In this document: in pieces, positions 50,594 to 60,117 of the stretch
Layout: each line of letters begins with the position of its first letter
Position numbering within the stretch: position 1 is the stretch's first letter
Source of the DNA: Morganella psychrotolerans
Lineage (GTDB): Bacteria; Pseudomonadota; Gammaproteobacteria; Enterobacterales; Enterobacteriaceae
NCBI RefSeq assembly: GCF_001676155.1
Contig: NZ_LZEW01000030.1
Span: 154,445-218,444 of the forward strand
Length of the DNA stretch: 64,000 bases
Direction of reading: 5' to 3'
Position numbers and translations under genes: made by a program
Notes under the pieces: model-generated
Databases searched by the model: none
The model's input: the letters and a program-made list of their open reading frames with translations, nothing else
What the model was told of the DNA's origin: nothing

Positions 50594-51454
50594 ATGGCGA
50601 TCCTGACAAAAATCAGCTGGGCAAGATCCGAACTGGCGACAAATCAGCAATATATTGCTGATTTCATTCTGGCGCAGCCGGAAATGACGGTGACGCTCTC
50701 CTCTCAGGCGCTGGCGGAGCGCGTGGGGGTGAGTCAGTCCGCCATTGTAAAATTCAGCCAGAAAATGGGTTTTAAGGGATTTCCGGCACTGAAAATGGCC
50801 ATCAGTGAAGAGATCGGACGCAATCGGGTGCTGGCGGTAAATCAGCAAAATGCCCTGCATAACCGGATCGAAACACATGATTCTCTGCTGGTTATTTCAC
50901 AAAAACTGGCACAGGAAAAACAAAGTTCAATTGCGGAAACCACGCGGCGTCTTGATTTTGAGCAGGTTGCCCACATTGTTGCCTGTCTGGACAGCGCCCG
51001 CTGTATTCAGGTTGCCGGGATCGGTGGTTCAGGTCTGACGGCAAAAGATTTGGCGTATAAACTCCAGAAAATCGGGCTGATGACACTGGCGGAAGCGGAT
51101 CACCATGTGCAGATTGCTTTTTCCCAGACGCTGACTGAAAAGGATGTGCTGGTGGTGCTCTCTTTCAGCGGAAAGCGCAGAGACATGCTGGTGACAGCGG
51201 CGACGGCAAAAAAGCAGAATGCAACGCTGATCGCCATCACCGGTAACCGTTTGTCACCGCTGGCAAAAATGGCTGATTATGTACTGGAAACTGTGGCGGA
51301 AGAAAATGAATGGCGCAGCTCATCCATTTCATCACGGACGGCGCAGAATACAGTGACAGATTTACTGTTTATGGCGCTGTTACAGCGGCGGGAAGAGCAG
51401 GCGCGGCAGTTGGTGAACAATGCGCGGACCATGATTAACAGCCTGGATGGTTGA
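50594..51454 (+). CDS. murR: RpiR-family repressor MurR
   Basis: A 286-residue RpiR protein: N-terminal helix-turn-helix (SQALAERVGVSQSAIVKFSQ, residues about 35-54) and C-terminal SIS sugar-phosphate domain (VAGIGGSGLTAKDLAYKL). MurR represses murQP and is induced by MurNAc-6-P. It is divergently placed from murQ, as in E. coli. Confidence 0.94.
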   Translation: MAILTKISWARSELATNQQYIADFILAQPEMTVTLSSQALAERVGVSQSAIVKFSQKMGFKGFPALKMAISEEIGRNRVLAVNQQNALHNRIETHDSLLVISQKLAQEKQSSIAETTRRLDFEQVAHIVACLDSARCIQVAGIGGSGLTAKDLAYKLQKIGLMTLAEADHHVQIAFSQTLTEKDVLVVLSFSGKRRDMLVTAATAKKQNATLIAITGNRLSPLAKMADYVLETVAEENEWRSSSISSRTAQNTVTDLLFMALLQRREEQARQLVNNARTMINSLDG

Positions 51455-51460
51455 TAAAAG

Positions 51461-51484
51461 AGGCGGTACATGATTGTACCGCCT
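51461..51484. terminator. Hairpin between convergent murR and yheS
   Basis: AGGCGGTACA-TGA-TTGTACCGCCT, a near-perfect stem without long T runs. Placed between convergent stops. Confidence 0.55.
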
Positions 51485-51492
51485 GAGATAAT

Positions 51493-53424
51493 TTACGGGT
51501 TTTCTAATGCCTGCGTCATGGCCTCGAGGTTTTCCTGTATCTCCATCCACGCCATTTCTGTTTCTTCGAGTTCAGCTTTGAGCTGCGCCTGTTCCTGAAG
51601 ACAGGTTGTCAGTTCAGCTTTGCGCGCCTGTTCATACAACCCGCTGTCGCTGAGTTTTTCTTCAACCGCTGCAATGGCATCAGATAACCGGCTCATTGTT
51701 TTTTCCAGTTTCTCTGATTGTTTGCGCAGTGGCTGAGTCTGCTGACGAAACTCCGCTTCGCGGCGTTTTTGTTCTTTACGATCTTGCGCGGTGACCGTGG
51801 TTTTCTCTTCGTCATTATCACCGATTGCAGTTTCTGTTGCCTGGCGCTGTTGCTTTTGGCTGCCGGACAGCCAGCGTTGGTAATCATCCAGATCGCCGTC
51901 AAACTGTTCGACCTGACCATCATGGACCAGATAGAGATCATCTGTTGTTGAGCGCAGTAAATGACGATCATGGGAAACCACCACGATCGCACCTTCAAAT
52001 TCGATCAGCGCTTCTGTCAGAGCCTGGCGCATATCCAGGTCCAGGTGGTTGGTCGGTTCATCGAGCAGCAACAGGTTCGGGCGCTGCCAGACAATCATTG
52101 CCAGTACCAGGCGCGCTTTTTCACCGCCGGAGAAACGGGCGGTAACATCAGTCACCTGGTCGCCTTTGTATCCGAAGCCGCCGAGGTAATCCCGCAATTG
52201 CTGTTCTGTTTTTTCCGGTGCGAGGCGCACCATGTGTTGCAGCGGGGATTCATCTGCACGTAAGAATTCCAGCTGATGTTGTGCGAAGTAGCCGAGCTTA
52301 ATGCCTTTCGCCAGCCCGATTTCACCGTGCAGTGGTTTTAATTCCCCTGCCAGCATTTTTATCAGCGTGGATTTACCTGCGCCGTTGCGCCCCAGCAGAC
52401 CAATGCGTGAGCCGGGCACCAGGTTGAGCTTAATGGCATCGAGAATAATTTTTTCACCATACCCGGCGGTGACTTTTTCCATCTTCAGCAATGGATTTGG
52501 CAGAGTTTCCGGCGGGCGGAAGCTGAAATGAAATGGGTTATCCACCAGCGCGGGCGCGATTTTTTCCATCCGCTCCAGCATTTTTATCCGGCTTTGTGCC
52601 TGCTTGGCTTTTGTTGCCTGTGCGCGGAAACGATCCACATAGTGTTGCAGATGTGCGCGGCGCAGTTGCTGGCTCTCATATTGAGCCTGCTGCTGGGACA
52701 TTTTTTCAGCGCGCTGCAATTCAAATGAGGAGTAGTTTCCGGTATATTCGAACATTGTATCCTGCTCAATATGCAGGACTTTATCGATAATCGGGTCAAG
52801 GAAATCACGGTCATGAGAGATAAGAATCAAGGTGCCGGGATAACTCTTCAGCCATTTTTCCAGCCAGATCACAGCATCGAGATCCAGGTGGTTGGTGGGT
52901 TCATCCAGCAGCAGCAGATCAGAGCGGCAGATAAGTGCCTGTGCCAGGTTCAGACGCATCCGCCAGCCGCCCGAGAATGCGCGGACAGGGGTTTCGAGCT
53001 GTTCCTGTGAAAAACCCAGTCCGCTGAGCAGCGTGGCTGCGCGTGCGCGGACAGTCCAGGCGTCCAGCGTATCGAGCTGACCGTGGATCAGGGCAATCTC
53101 ATGACCATCATTTTGTTCATTTGCCTGATGCAGTTTTGCTTCCAGTGCGCGGAATTCACGATCCCCGTCAATCACATAATCAATCGCCGGGACATCCAGA
53201 GCCGGTGTTTCCTGGTTAACCCAGGCCAGTGACCAGTTGCCGGGGAAGGTTACACTGCCGGCTTCTGCCTGCAATTCGCCTTTCAGCAGTGCCAGCAGGG
53301 TGGATTTACCGCAACCATTTTTTCCCACTAATCCGACTTTGTGTCCGGGATTGATGGTAGCCGTTGCGTTATCGAGTAAAACCCGGACTCCGCGGCGGAC
53401 TTGAAGTGAAGAGAAAACAATCAT
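51493..53424 (-). CDS. yheS: ABC-F ATPase YheS
   Basis: A 643-residue soluble ABC-F protein (E. coli YheS 637) with two ATPase domains: Walker A GLVGKNGCGKST and GLLGRNGAGKST, and LLLDEPTNHLDLD in both halves, plus a C-terminal coiled coil (residues about 540-640, rich in Glu/Gln). ABC-F factors bind the ribosomal E site and relieve stalls. The start MIVFSSLQVRRGVRVLLDNA is preferred over an ATG 21 nt upstream. Transcribed away from kefG. Confidence 0.94.
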   Translation of the reverse strand: MIVFSSLQVRRGVRVLLDNATATINPGHKVGLVGKNGCGKSTLLALLKGELQAEAGSVTFPGNWSLAWVNQETPALDVPAIDYVIDGDREFRALEAKLHQANEQNDGHEIALIHGQLDTLDAWTVRARAATLLSGLGFSQEQLETPVRAFSGGWRMRLNLAQALICRSDLLLLDEPTNHLDLDAVIWLEKWLKSYPGTLILISHDRDFLDPIIDKVLHIEQDTMFEYTGNYSSFELQRAEKMSQQQAQYESQQLRRAHLQHYVDRFRAQATKAKQAQSRIKMLERMEKIAPALVDNPFHFSFRPPETLPNPLLKMEKVTAGYGEKIILDAIKLNLVPGSRIGLLGRNGAGKSTLIKMLAGELKPLHGEIGLAKGIKLGYFAQHQLEFLRADESPLQHMVRLAPEKTEQQLRDYLGGFGYKGDQVTDVTARFSGGEKARLVLAMIVWQRPNLLLLDEPTNHLDLDMRQALTEALIEFEGAIVVVSHDRHLLRSTTDDLYLVHDGQVEQFDGDLDDYQRWLSGSQKQQRQATETAIGDNDEEKTTVTAQDRKEQKRREAEFRQQTQPLRKQSEKLEKTMSRLSDAIAAVEEKLSDSGLYEQARKAELTTCLQEQAQLKAELEETEMAWMEIQENLEAMTQALENP

Positions 53425-53573
53425 AAATATCGATAGGGTACGCAATTGAGAGTAAAATTAATGTAATTCGTGCGTTGTCGGCAGCAAATCACCCGGCAGC
53501 AGGCGTGGAGGTATCGTTGCAGCAGGCATAGTAGCGAAAATCACAGCAATTCTCACGCGTTTAAGAGGAAGTG

Positions 53574-54140
53574 ATGACAAATAATCCGACTATATTACTG
53601 CTTTATGCCCATCCGGAGCCGCATCACTCCATCGCAAACAAGGCGCTGATAAGCGGCGCGTCTGAGCTGGAACATGTCACTGTTCATGACCTTTACGGTG
53701 CCTATCCGGATTTTTTTATTGATATCCGTCATGAGCAGGCATTGCTCAGCCGGCACGATATCATCGTATTTCAGCACCCGCTGTATACTTACAGTTGCCC
53801 CGCATTGCTGAAAGAGTGGTTTGACCGGGTGCTCACCCGTGATTTTTCCGGTGAGCAGGGCGGAAAGCAATTATCAGGTAAATACTGGCGCCAGGTTATC
53901 ACCACCGGCGAGCCGTCAGATGCCTATCAGCCCGGCGGTTATAACCGTTTTCCGCTGAGTGATTTACTGCGCCCCTTTGAACTGACCGCATCCATGTGTG
54001 AAATGCACTGGCTGGCGCCGGTAGTGATTTATGAGGCGCGCCGTCAGGAAAAATCGGTATTGCATGAACAGACTCAGGCATGGTGTGACTGGCTTCGCAC
54101 CCCGCAACTGACAGGAGGGCGCACGGATGACAATGGATGA
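53574..54140 (+). CDS. kefG: KefB ancillary quinone oxidoreductase KefG
   Basis: A 188-residue flavodoxin-fold protein: [50 protein letters not shown]. KefG binds and is needed for full activity of KefB. The start uses the ATG after an AGAGGAA site; the GTG just before is too close to it. Its end overlaps kefB by 14 nt, so the pair is translationally coupled. The in-frame T7 in PDFFID is correct. Confidence 0.94.
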   Translation: MTNNPTILLLYAHPEPHHSIANKALISGASELEHVTVHDLYGAYPDFFIDIRHEQALLSRHDIIVFQHPLYTYSCPALLKEWFDRVLTRDFSGEQGGKQLSGKYWRQVITTGEPSDAYQPGGYNRFPLSDLLRPFELTASMCEMHWLAPVVIYEARRQEKSVLHEQTQAWCDWLRTPQLTGGRTDDNG

Positions 54141-55971
54141 CGGTAACTTACTGCATGCGGGGATTATTTTTCTGGCGGCGGCGGTCATTATGGTACCGGT
54201 GGCACAACGGCTGCGTATCGGTGCTGTCCTGGGGTATTTGCTGGCGGGGATCGCTATCGGTCCGTGGGGGCTGGGCTTTATTAAAAACGTCAATGAACTG
54301 CTGCACTTCTCAGAACTGGGTGTGGTTTTCCTGATGTTTCTTATCGGGCTGGAATTGAACCCGCGTGAATTGTGGAAACTGCGGCGCTCTATTTTTGGCA
54401 CCGGGACGGCGCAGGTTGTTTTCTCCGCGCTGATCCTGGGTATTTTGCTGTATCTGACCGATTTTTCCTGGCAGGCGGCAGTCGTCGGCGGTCTGGGAAT
54501 GGCGATGTCTTCCACTGCGATGGCATTACAGCTGATGGATGAAAAAGGCATGACCAACAATGAAAGTGGTCAGCTGGGTTTCTCTGTCTTGTTGTTTCAG
54601 GATATGGCGGTGATCCCTATTCTTGCCGTTATTCCGCTGCTGGGCGGGGAAGCGGCTGGCAGTGACTGGTATCGCATCGGTATAAAAATTCTGGCTTTCG
54701 CCGGGTTGTTGGTCGGCGGGCGGTATCTGCTGCGTCCGTTGTTCCGGCTGGTGGTGAAATCCGGTGTCAGTGAAGTGTTTACCGCCGCGTCATTGCTGGT
54801 GGTTATCGGGTCGGCGGTGTTTATGGAGCAGCTCGGGTTTTCCATGGCGCTGGGTACATTTATCGCAGGGGTGATGCTGGCGGATACAGAATACCGGCAT
54901 GAGCTGGAAATCACCATTGAGCCGTTTAAAGGTCTGTTGCTGGGGATGTTTTTTATCTCTGTCGGCATGTCGCTGAATATCGGCGTGTTGTGGCAGTATC
55001 TCCCGCAAATTTTACTGGGTGTGATTGTGCTGGTGAGTGTCAAAATGCTGGTTTTGTATGTGCTGGCGCGCCTCAGTTGCCGCCGGAGCGGGCGTCTGCA
55101 ATTTGCCGGGGTGCTGAGCCAGGGCGGGGAATTCGCCTTTGTGCTCTTTTCTGCGGCACTGGCGAGCCGCGTGATTACCGATAACCAGATGGCACTGCTA
55201 CTGGTGGTGGTCACGCTTTCCATGATGACCACGCCGTTACTGATGCAGGGAATCGATATGATCCTGGCGCGTCGTTACAATGCGGGCGCGGGCACAGACG
55301 AAACGCCGTTTGTGGAGGATAATCATCCGCATGTGATTCTGGTCGGTTTCGGACGGATGGGGCAGGTTGTCGGTCGCCTGCTGATGGCAAATAAAATCCA
55401 CCCGACCGTGCTGGAAAAGGATGTCAGCGCGGTCAGTTCTATGCGCCGCTATGGCTATAAAGTGTATTACGGTGATGCCACTGAACTGGCGCTGTTGCGC
55501 TCTGCCGGCGCAGAAAACGCAAAAATTATTGTACTTACCTGTGATAAACCGGAAGACACGATGACGATTGTGCAACTGTGTCAGGAACATTTCCCGCATC
55601 TGCAAATTATTGCGCGAGCCAGGGGACGGGTCGAGGCGCATGAGCTGTTGCAGCATGGTGTGACGCAGTTCAGCCGTGAGACATTTTCTTCGGCACTGGA
55701 GCTGGCACGCAAAGCCCTGACTGGGTTGGGAGTCCATCCGGCAGAAGCTTACCGGGCGCAGCAGTTATTCCGCCGCCTGGATATGCAGTTGCTGCGTGAG
55801 CTTATCCCGCAGGCAGAAGAAGAAATCGCGCATGTTTCCCGTGTGAAAGAAGCCCGCCGGGAGCTGGAAAATTTGTTCAGCAATGAAATGAAGCGGGAAC
55901 AAGGTCAGCCGGATGGCTGGAACAGTATTGACGATTCTCCGGGTAAAACGCGGATTGATGACAGGAGCTGA
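54127..55971 (+). CDS. kefB: Glutathione-gated potassium efflux protein KefB
   Basis: A 614-residue CPA2 antiporter: 12-13 membrane helices (about 1-375) and a C-terminal KTN/RCK domain with Rossmann motif [13 protein letters not shown]. Glutathione keeps it closed and glutathione adducts of electrophiles open it, acidifying the cell for protection. An AGGAGGG site precedes the ATG. Functionally linked to gor elsewhere in the window. Confidence 0.96.
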   Translation: MTMDDGNLLHAGIIFLAAAVIMVPVAQRLRIGAVLGYLLAGIAIGPWGLGFIKNVNELLHFSELGVVFLMFLIGLELNPRELWKLRRSIFGTGTAQVVFSALILGILLYLTDFSWQAAVVGGLGMAMSSTAMALQLMDEKGMTNNESGQLGFSVLLFQDMAVIPILAVIPLLGGEAAGSDWYRIGIKILAFAGLLVGGRYLLRPLFRLVVKSGVSEVFTAASLLVVIGSAVFMEQLGFSMALGTFIAGVMLADTEYRHELEITIEPFKGLLLGMFFISVGMSLNIGVLWQYLPQILLGVIVLVSVKMLVLYVLARLSCRRSGRLQFAGVLSQGGEFAFVLFSAALASRVITDNQMALLLVVVTLSMMTTPLLMQGIDMILARRYNAGAGTDETPFVEDNHPHVILVGFGRMGQVVGRLLMANKIHPTVLEKDVSAVSSMRRYGYKVYYGDATELALLRSAGAENAKIIVLTCDKPEDTMTIVQLCQEHFPHLQIIARARGRVEAHELLQHGVTQFSRETFSSALELARKALTGLGVHPAEAYRAQQLFRRLDMQLLRELIPQAEEEIAHVSRVKEARRELENLFSNEMKREQGQPDGWNSIDDSPGKTRIDDRS

Positions 55972-55973
55972 GT

Positions 55974-56177
55974 GTGAAAAATCGTAAACGGTTTATTGCG
56001 GGGGCAGTATGCCCTGAGTGTCAGGCACCGGATACCCTGGCGATGTGGCGTGAGGACAGTGTGGATGTGGTGCAGTGTGTGCAGTGCGGGCACATGCAGA
56101 GGCAGACCGATGCCCGTATTGACCCACATGTGCGCAAAGATGAACAGGTAATTGGTATTTTCACACCGCAGGAATAA
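55974..56177 (+). CDS. yheV: YheV zinc-ribbon protein (DUF2387)
   Basis: A 67-residue protein with two CxxC pairs (CPEC and CVQC) that can bind zinc, and the GAVCPECQAPDTLAMW core of YheV. Starts with GTG 2 nt after the kefB stop; GGAG lies 8 nt upstream. Function unknown. Confidence 0.92.
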   Translation: MKNRKRFIAGAVCPECQAPDTLAMWREDSVDVVQCVQCGHMQRQTDARIDPHVRKDEQVIGIFTPQE

Positions 56178-56298
56178 TAAACCGCCATTTTTCTCACGGA
56201 ATTTGGGGGAATTTGTCCCAAAACAGATACAGTGCCCGGAAATTCCGCTACAATCGGCGCGTTAATTAAAATTTATCCCCGCAGATGTAGGAGATACC

Positions 56299-56985
56299 AT
56301 GAAAGTAGCAACAGACCTGGTGGTGAGCTTAGCTTACCAGGTAAGAACAGAAGACGGCGTATTAGTTGATGAGTCTCCGGCAAGTGCTCCGTTAGACTAT
56401 CTGCACGGTCGCGGCTCGCTGATCAGCGGGCTGGAAAGTGCACTGGAAGGCCGTATTGCCGGTGATGTTTTTGATGTTGATGTAGGCGCAAATGACGCTT
56501 ACGGTCAGTATGACGAAAACCTGGTTCAGCGCGTTCCGAAAGATGTCTTTATGGGCGTTGAAGAGCTGGAAGTCGGCATGCGTTTCCTGGCTGATACCGA
56601 TATGGGTCCTGTACCGGTTGAGATTACCGGTGTTGAAGGCGACGAAGTTATCGTCGACGGAAACCATATGCTGGCAGGTCAAAACCTGAAATTCCACGTC
56701 GAAGTGATGGGTGTGCGTGAAGCAACAGCGGAAGAGCTGGAGCACGGACATGTTCACGGCGAAGGTGAAGAAGGCGGTTGCTGTGGTGGTCACGGTCACG
56801 GTGAAGAGGGCGGTTGCTGCGGCGGCGGTCATCACGACCACGATCATGAACATGGCGAAGAGGGCGGTTGCTGCGGCGGCGGTCATCATGACCACGATCA
56901 TGAACATGGCGAAGAAGGCGGTTGCTGTGGCGGTGGTCAGGGTAAAGGCCAGGGTAAAGGTAACGGCGGTTGTGGTTGTCACTGA
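56299..56985 (+). CDS. slyD: FKBP-type peptidyl-prolyl isomerase and nickel metallochaperone SlyD
   Basis: A 228-residue protein (E. coli 196). Residues 1-150 hold the FKBP domain with inserted-in-flap chaperone domain (MKVATDLVVSLAYQVRTEDG, GNHMLAGQNLKFHVEV). The C-terminal metal-binding tail is expanded: units EEGGCCGGGHHDHDHEHG occur twice in tandem, between shorter EEGGCCGG units, ending GGCGCH. The tail feeds nickel to hydrogenase and possibly urease. The added repeats are discussed in the findings. Confidence 0.96.
   Translation: MKVATDLVVSLAYQVRTEDGVLVDESPASAPLDYLHGRGSLISGLESALEGRIAGDVFDVDVGANDAYGQYDENLVQRVPKDVFMGVEELEVGMRFLADTDMGPVPVEITGVEGDEVIVDGNHMLAGQNLKFHVEVMGVREATAEELEHGHVHGEGEEGGCCGGHGHGEEGGCCGGGHHDHDHEHGEEGGCCGGGHHDHDHEHGEEGGCCGGGQGKGQGKGNGGCGCH
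56812..56919 (+). repeat. Tandem 54-bp coding repeat in the slyD tail
   Basis: Two nearly identical 54-bp copies (56812-56865 and 56866-56919, GGCGGTTGCTGCGGCGGCGG...CATGGCGAAGAG) encode the His/Cys-rich unit. They differ at a few third positions, such as CACGACC and CATGACC. Confidence 0.8.
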
Positions 56986-57007
56986 TAACCCGCGACTGAA
57001 CCGGATA

Positions 57008-57037
57008 AAAAAAGCGCACTCTGATGCGCTTTTTTTC
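57008..57037. terminator. Bidirectional terminator between slyD and slyX
   Basis: AAAAAAAGCGCA(CTCTGA)TGCGCTTTTTTT, a stem with A and T runs on both sides. Confidence 0.87.
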
Positions 57038-57051
57038 TGTCTGTAATTTAC

Positions 57052-57270
57052 TCAGTAGTGCGGTGGCGGGACTTCTTCTGACTGTGGCGCGACATTTGAG
57101 CCGGGTGTTGCTTTCAGGCGTTCAGTCAGCAGGCGGAGTGTTTCATTCAGCCGGGTGATATCCATCTGTTGCTGCGTGACAACCTGGTTCAGCTCATCAA
57201 TAGTAAGATCCTGAAACGCCATTTTACTCTCAAGCTGTTCAAGGCGCTGTTCTAATTCGTGAAAATCCAT
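57052..57270 (-). CDS. slyX: SlyX family protein
   Basis: A 72-residue coiled-coil protein (MDFHELEQRLEQLESKMAFQ, then heptads to about residue 55) ending PPPHY, the family hallmark. Function unknown. Convergent with slyD and divergent from fkpA. Confidence 0.93.
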   Translation of the reverse strand: MDFHELEQRLEQLESKMAFQDLTIDELNQVVTQQQMDITRLNETLRLLTERLKATPGSNVAPQSEEVPPPHY

Positions 57271-57371
57271 GGGGTTTCTCCTGTCTGAGACGGGGCTGAC
57301 TGTGTAAAAATATGTAATATCCCTGTGAAATACGCTTAGTGTGAGAGGATATCTTTTATTGGGGGGTTACT

Positions 57372-57503
57372 ATGAAACCTCTTTTTGCTAAGGTTGTCTC
57401 AGCATCACAACACTGTGACATTATGATGTCGCCCGGTGGCGGCTGCAACTACTCTCTGGCGTATTTCGCTAAGCAGTACCTCTTGCAATTGTTGCAAAAT
57501 TGA
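57372..57503 (+). CDS. Possible 43-residue leader ORF upstream of fkpA
   Basis: An ATG with a GGGGGG ribosome-like site 5 nt upstream opens a 43-codon frame (MKPLFAKVVSASQHCDIMMS to LLQLLQN) that ends 12 nt before the fkpA start, at the edge of its ribosome site. Not recognised. It could be a translated leader that affects fkpA or chance. Confidence 0.3.
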   Translation: MKPLFAKVVSASQHCDIMMSPGGGCNYSLAYFAKQYLLQLLQN

Positions 57504-57515
57504 TTGGAGAAAAGG

Positions 57516-58274
57516 ATGAAATCATTGTTTAAAGCGACTGTTGTCGCGACTTCGCTGGCGATGACATTAGGTATGTCGCAGGCTTATGCGGACACCGCAC
57601 CTAAAAAAGAAGACGTAAAACTTAACAGCGCATTTAAAACAGCAGGTCAGCAGAATGCTTATGCACTGGGTGCGTCTCTGGGTCGCTATATGGAAAATGC
57701 ACTGAATGAACAGAAAGCCATTGGTCTGGATCTCGATCGCGACCAGATGATGGCGGGTGTTCAGGATGCATTTAACGATAAAAGCAAACTGAGTGATGAA
57801 GAGATCAATCAGACTCTGCGTGGTTTTGAAGAGCAGGTGAAAGGTGCCGCTCAGGAAAAAATGGCGCGTGAAGGATCTGAAAATAAAGCTGCCGGTGACA
57901 AATACCGTGCTGCATTCGCCAAAGAAAAAGGCGTAGTGAAAACCAAAACCGGTCTGCTGTATAAAACAGAAAAAGACGGTAACGGCGCATCACCGAAAGA
58001 AACCGATACCGTTGTTGTCCATTACAAAGGGACGTTAATTGACGGTACACAGTTTGACAGCTCTTATGATCGAAAAGACCCGCTGACTATCCGCCTGGAT
58101 AGTGTGATTAAAGGCTGGACTGAAGGACTGAAGCAGATGAAGAAAGGCGGTAAAGCGCAATTAGTCATCCCGCCAGAGTTAGCTTACGGTGCTGATGGTG
58201 TTCCGGGTATCCCTGCGAACGCCACACTGATTTTTGATGTTGAATTACTGGATATCAAACCTGCATCAAAATAA
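57516..58274 (+). CDS. fkpA: Periplasmic FKBP-type peptidyl-prolyl isomerase FkpA
   Basis: A 252-residue protein: signal peptide (MKSLFKATVVATSLAMTLGM, cleaved after AYA), N-terminal dimerisation helices (about 40-125) and C-terminal FKBP domain (DTVVVHYKGTLIDGTQFDSS...). It is a chaperone and isomerase of envelope proteins. The start uses the ATG behind TTGGAGAAAAGG. In E. coli it is sigma-E dependent; no clear sigma-E promoter was seen here. Confidence 0.96.
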   Translation: MKSLFKATVVATSLAMTLGMSQAYADTAPKKEDVKLNSAFKTAGQQNAYALGASLGRYMENALNEQKAIGLDLDRDQMMAGVQDAFNDKSKLSDEEINQTLRGFEEQVKGAAQEKMAREGSENKAAGDKYRAAFAKEKGVVKTKTGLLYKTEKDGNGASPKETDTVVVHYKGTLIDGTQFDSSYDRKDPLTIRLDSVIKGWTEGLKQMKKGGKAQLVIPPELAYGADGVPGIPANATLIFDVELLDIKPASK

Positions 58275-58299
58275 GTGTTCTGATAGTCATTTTGTAAGA

Positions 58300-58329
58300 T
58301 ACCCGCACGTTGTTGTGCGGGTTTTTCTT
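58300..58329 (+). terminator. Terminator of fkpA
   Basis: ACCCGCACGTTGTTGTGCGGGTTTTTCTTT, a GC-rich stem and T tail, 26 nt after fkpA. Confidence 0.87.
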
Positions 58330-58448
58330 TCTGATACATCCCTGTTTCATGAAATATTTGCAAGACCTTTAGTTTTTTTTTATATTTTTTACCAGAATTT
58401 GATCACCTCAGGCGCAAAACTGTCTGTTTTTCGCTATAACACTATAGT

Positions 58449-58515
58449 GGGTATCTGTGCAGTACGGGAAACTCGTCATTTGCCGCCTTCCTGCACCCGG
58501 ACAAATTCGGGTATA
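58449..58515 (+). repeat. Degenerate ERIC fragment
   Basis: The right half of an ERIC can be traced: TTGCCGCC, CCTGCACCCG, then AATTCGGGTATA. The centre has been lost. It lies in the fkpA-yheO gap, which has no other feature apart from the fkpA terminator. Confidence 0.35.
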
Positions 58516-58616
58516 TAATTTATAACATGTTGACAGGGTAATCCTCCTCCTGCGGTGAAAGATTACAGATGAGTAAAACCAACGACGTTCACACGTTACA
58601 AAGAGTGGTGTATTAA

Positions 58617-59318
58617 ATGTCTAACCCAGTATTATTTAATGACAATGATTCGGATTACATTGTAAATCATCCGTTTACTGAAACGGACTATGAAATCCTG
58701 AAATCCTATGAAGCGGCTGTTGATGGCCTCGCGCTACTCATCGGTGAGCACTGTGAGATCGTTCTCCACTCTCTGGAAGACCTGAAGCGCTCAGCGGTGA
58801 AGATCGCAAACGGCCATCATACCGGACGTAAAGTCGGCTCTCCGATAACTGACCTTGCCCTGCGTATGCTTCATGATATTACCGATGAAGATTGCAGTAC
58901 GTCAAAAGCGTATTTCACGCGGGCAAAAACCGGCGCGCTGATGAAATCGCTGACTATTGCTATCCGCAATAAATCACGGCGTATCATTGGGTTACTGTGC
59001 ATCAATATGAACCTGGATGTTCCGTTCTCACAAATTGTGCAGACGTTTATGCCAAAAGAACTGGCAGAAGAGACATCCAACGTGAACTTTGCTTCTTCTG
59101 TTGAAGACCTGGTTGCCCAGACGCTGGAACAGACTATCGAAGAGGTCAATGCTGACCGCAACGTGGCGAATAACGCAAAGAACAAACAGGTTGTACTGAA
59201 CCTGTATGAAAAAGGAATATTCGATATTAAAGATGCCATCAACCTTGTTGCGTTGCGTCTGAATATTTCCAAGCACACGGTTTATCTGTACATCCGCCAG
59301 TTTAAAAACGGCGAGTAA
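58617..59318 (+). CDS. yheO: YheO, PAS/HTH transcriptional regulator
   Basis: A 233-residue protein: N-terminal YheO-like PAS domain (LKSYEAAVDGLALLIGEHCE, HSLEDLKRSAVKIANGHHTG) and C-terminal helix-turn-helix (LNISKHTVYLYIRQFK). Targets in E. coli are not well defined; relatives such as DauR control amino-acid catabolism. It heads yheO-tusDCB. Confidence 0.92.
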   Translation: MSNPVLFNDNDSDYIVNHPFTETDYEILKSYEAAVDGLALLIGEHCEIVLHSLEDLKRSAVKIANGHHTGRKVGSPITDLALRMLHDITDEDCSTSKAYFTRAKTGALMKSLTIAIRNKSRRIIGLLCINMNLDVPFSQIVQTFMPKELAEETSNVNFASSVEDLVAQTLEQTIEEVNADRNVANNAKNKQVVLNLYEKGIFDIKDAINLVALRLNISKHTVYLYIRQFKNGE

Positions 59319-59332
59319 GGCGTGCAGACAAC

Positions 59333-59729
59333 ATGACTCCGCTATCTTACTGCCTGCTGGTTACCGGTCCGGCTTACGGTACACAGCGTGCCGGCAGCGC
59401 ATTATTGTTTGCGCAGCATCTTCTGGCAGCGGGACACCGTATTCAGTGCGTGTTTTTTTTATCGCGAGGGGGTCAGTAATGCTAACGGACTGACCTCACC
59501 GGCGAATGATGAAACTGACATGGTGCGCCGGTGGCAGCAGCTTGCCGCGCAAGGGCAGTTTACGCTGTCCGTTTGTGTGGCGGCAGCGCTGCGCCGTGGT
59601 GTGACGGATGAAGCACAGGCACAATCTCAGGCGCTGGCCGGTGCTAATATTGCCGGCGGATTTACACTCAGCGGCCTGGGTACACTGGCGGAAGCGATGA
59701 TAACCTGTGATCGCGTGATCCAGTTTTAA
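59333..59729 (+). CDS. tusD: Sulfur-relay protein TusD, frameshifted at a T8 run
   Basis: From the ATG at 59333 the frame ([20 protein letters not shown]) stops soon after a T8 run at 59453-59460. Removing one T joins CVFF to [20 protein letters not shown] and gives 131 residues (E. coli 128). Active Cys is in [12 protein letters not shown]. With TusB and TusC it forms the heterohexamer that passes sulfur from TusA to TusE for mnm5s2U34 of tRNA. A start at 59388 would drop conserved N-terminal residues. Confidence 0.9.
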
Positions 59730-59738
59730 GGAGAGCCG

Positions 59739-60098
59739 GTGAAACGTATTGCGTTTGTTTTCAAAAATGCACCTCACGGCAGCAGTGGCGGCAGGGAAGG
59801 GCTGGATGCATTGCTGGCAACCAGTAATTATACTGAGCAGGTTGCTGCTTTTTTTGTCTCTGACGGCGTCTGGCAATTATTACCCGCTCAACAGCCTGAG
59901 CAGATCCTCGCCCGTGACTATATTGCGACGTTCAAAGTACTGCCGCTCTATGATATTGATGAGTATTATGTGTGTGCTGAGGATATGACCGCCCGCGGAT
60001 TATCACCGGAAACGCCGTATATTCTTCCGGTAATCTGTCTGGATTCAGCAGAGTTTGCCCGTAAACTGGCGACATTCGATATCGTTCTGTCATTTTGA
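59739..60098 (+). CDS. tusC: Sulfur-relay protein TusC
   Basis: A 119-residue DsrF-like protein, the E. coli length, starting with GTG behind an AAGGAGAG site ([20 protein letters not shown]). Subunit of the TusBCD complex. 9 nt after tusD. Confidence 0.94.
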   Translation: MKRIAFVFKNAPHGSSGGREGLDALLATSNYTEQVAAFFVSDGVWQLLPAQQPEQILARDYIATFKVLPLYDIDEYYVCAEDMTARGLSPETPYILPVICLDSAEFARKLATFDIVLSF

Positions 60099-60117
60099 TC
60101 TACTTACGGTGAGCAAG

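Noticed and set aside
56392..56982. Minus-strand ORF opposite slyD with Thr/Val/Ala repeats
   Set aside because: It is the reverse reading of the His/Cys/Gly repeat tail of slyD.
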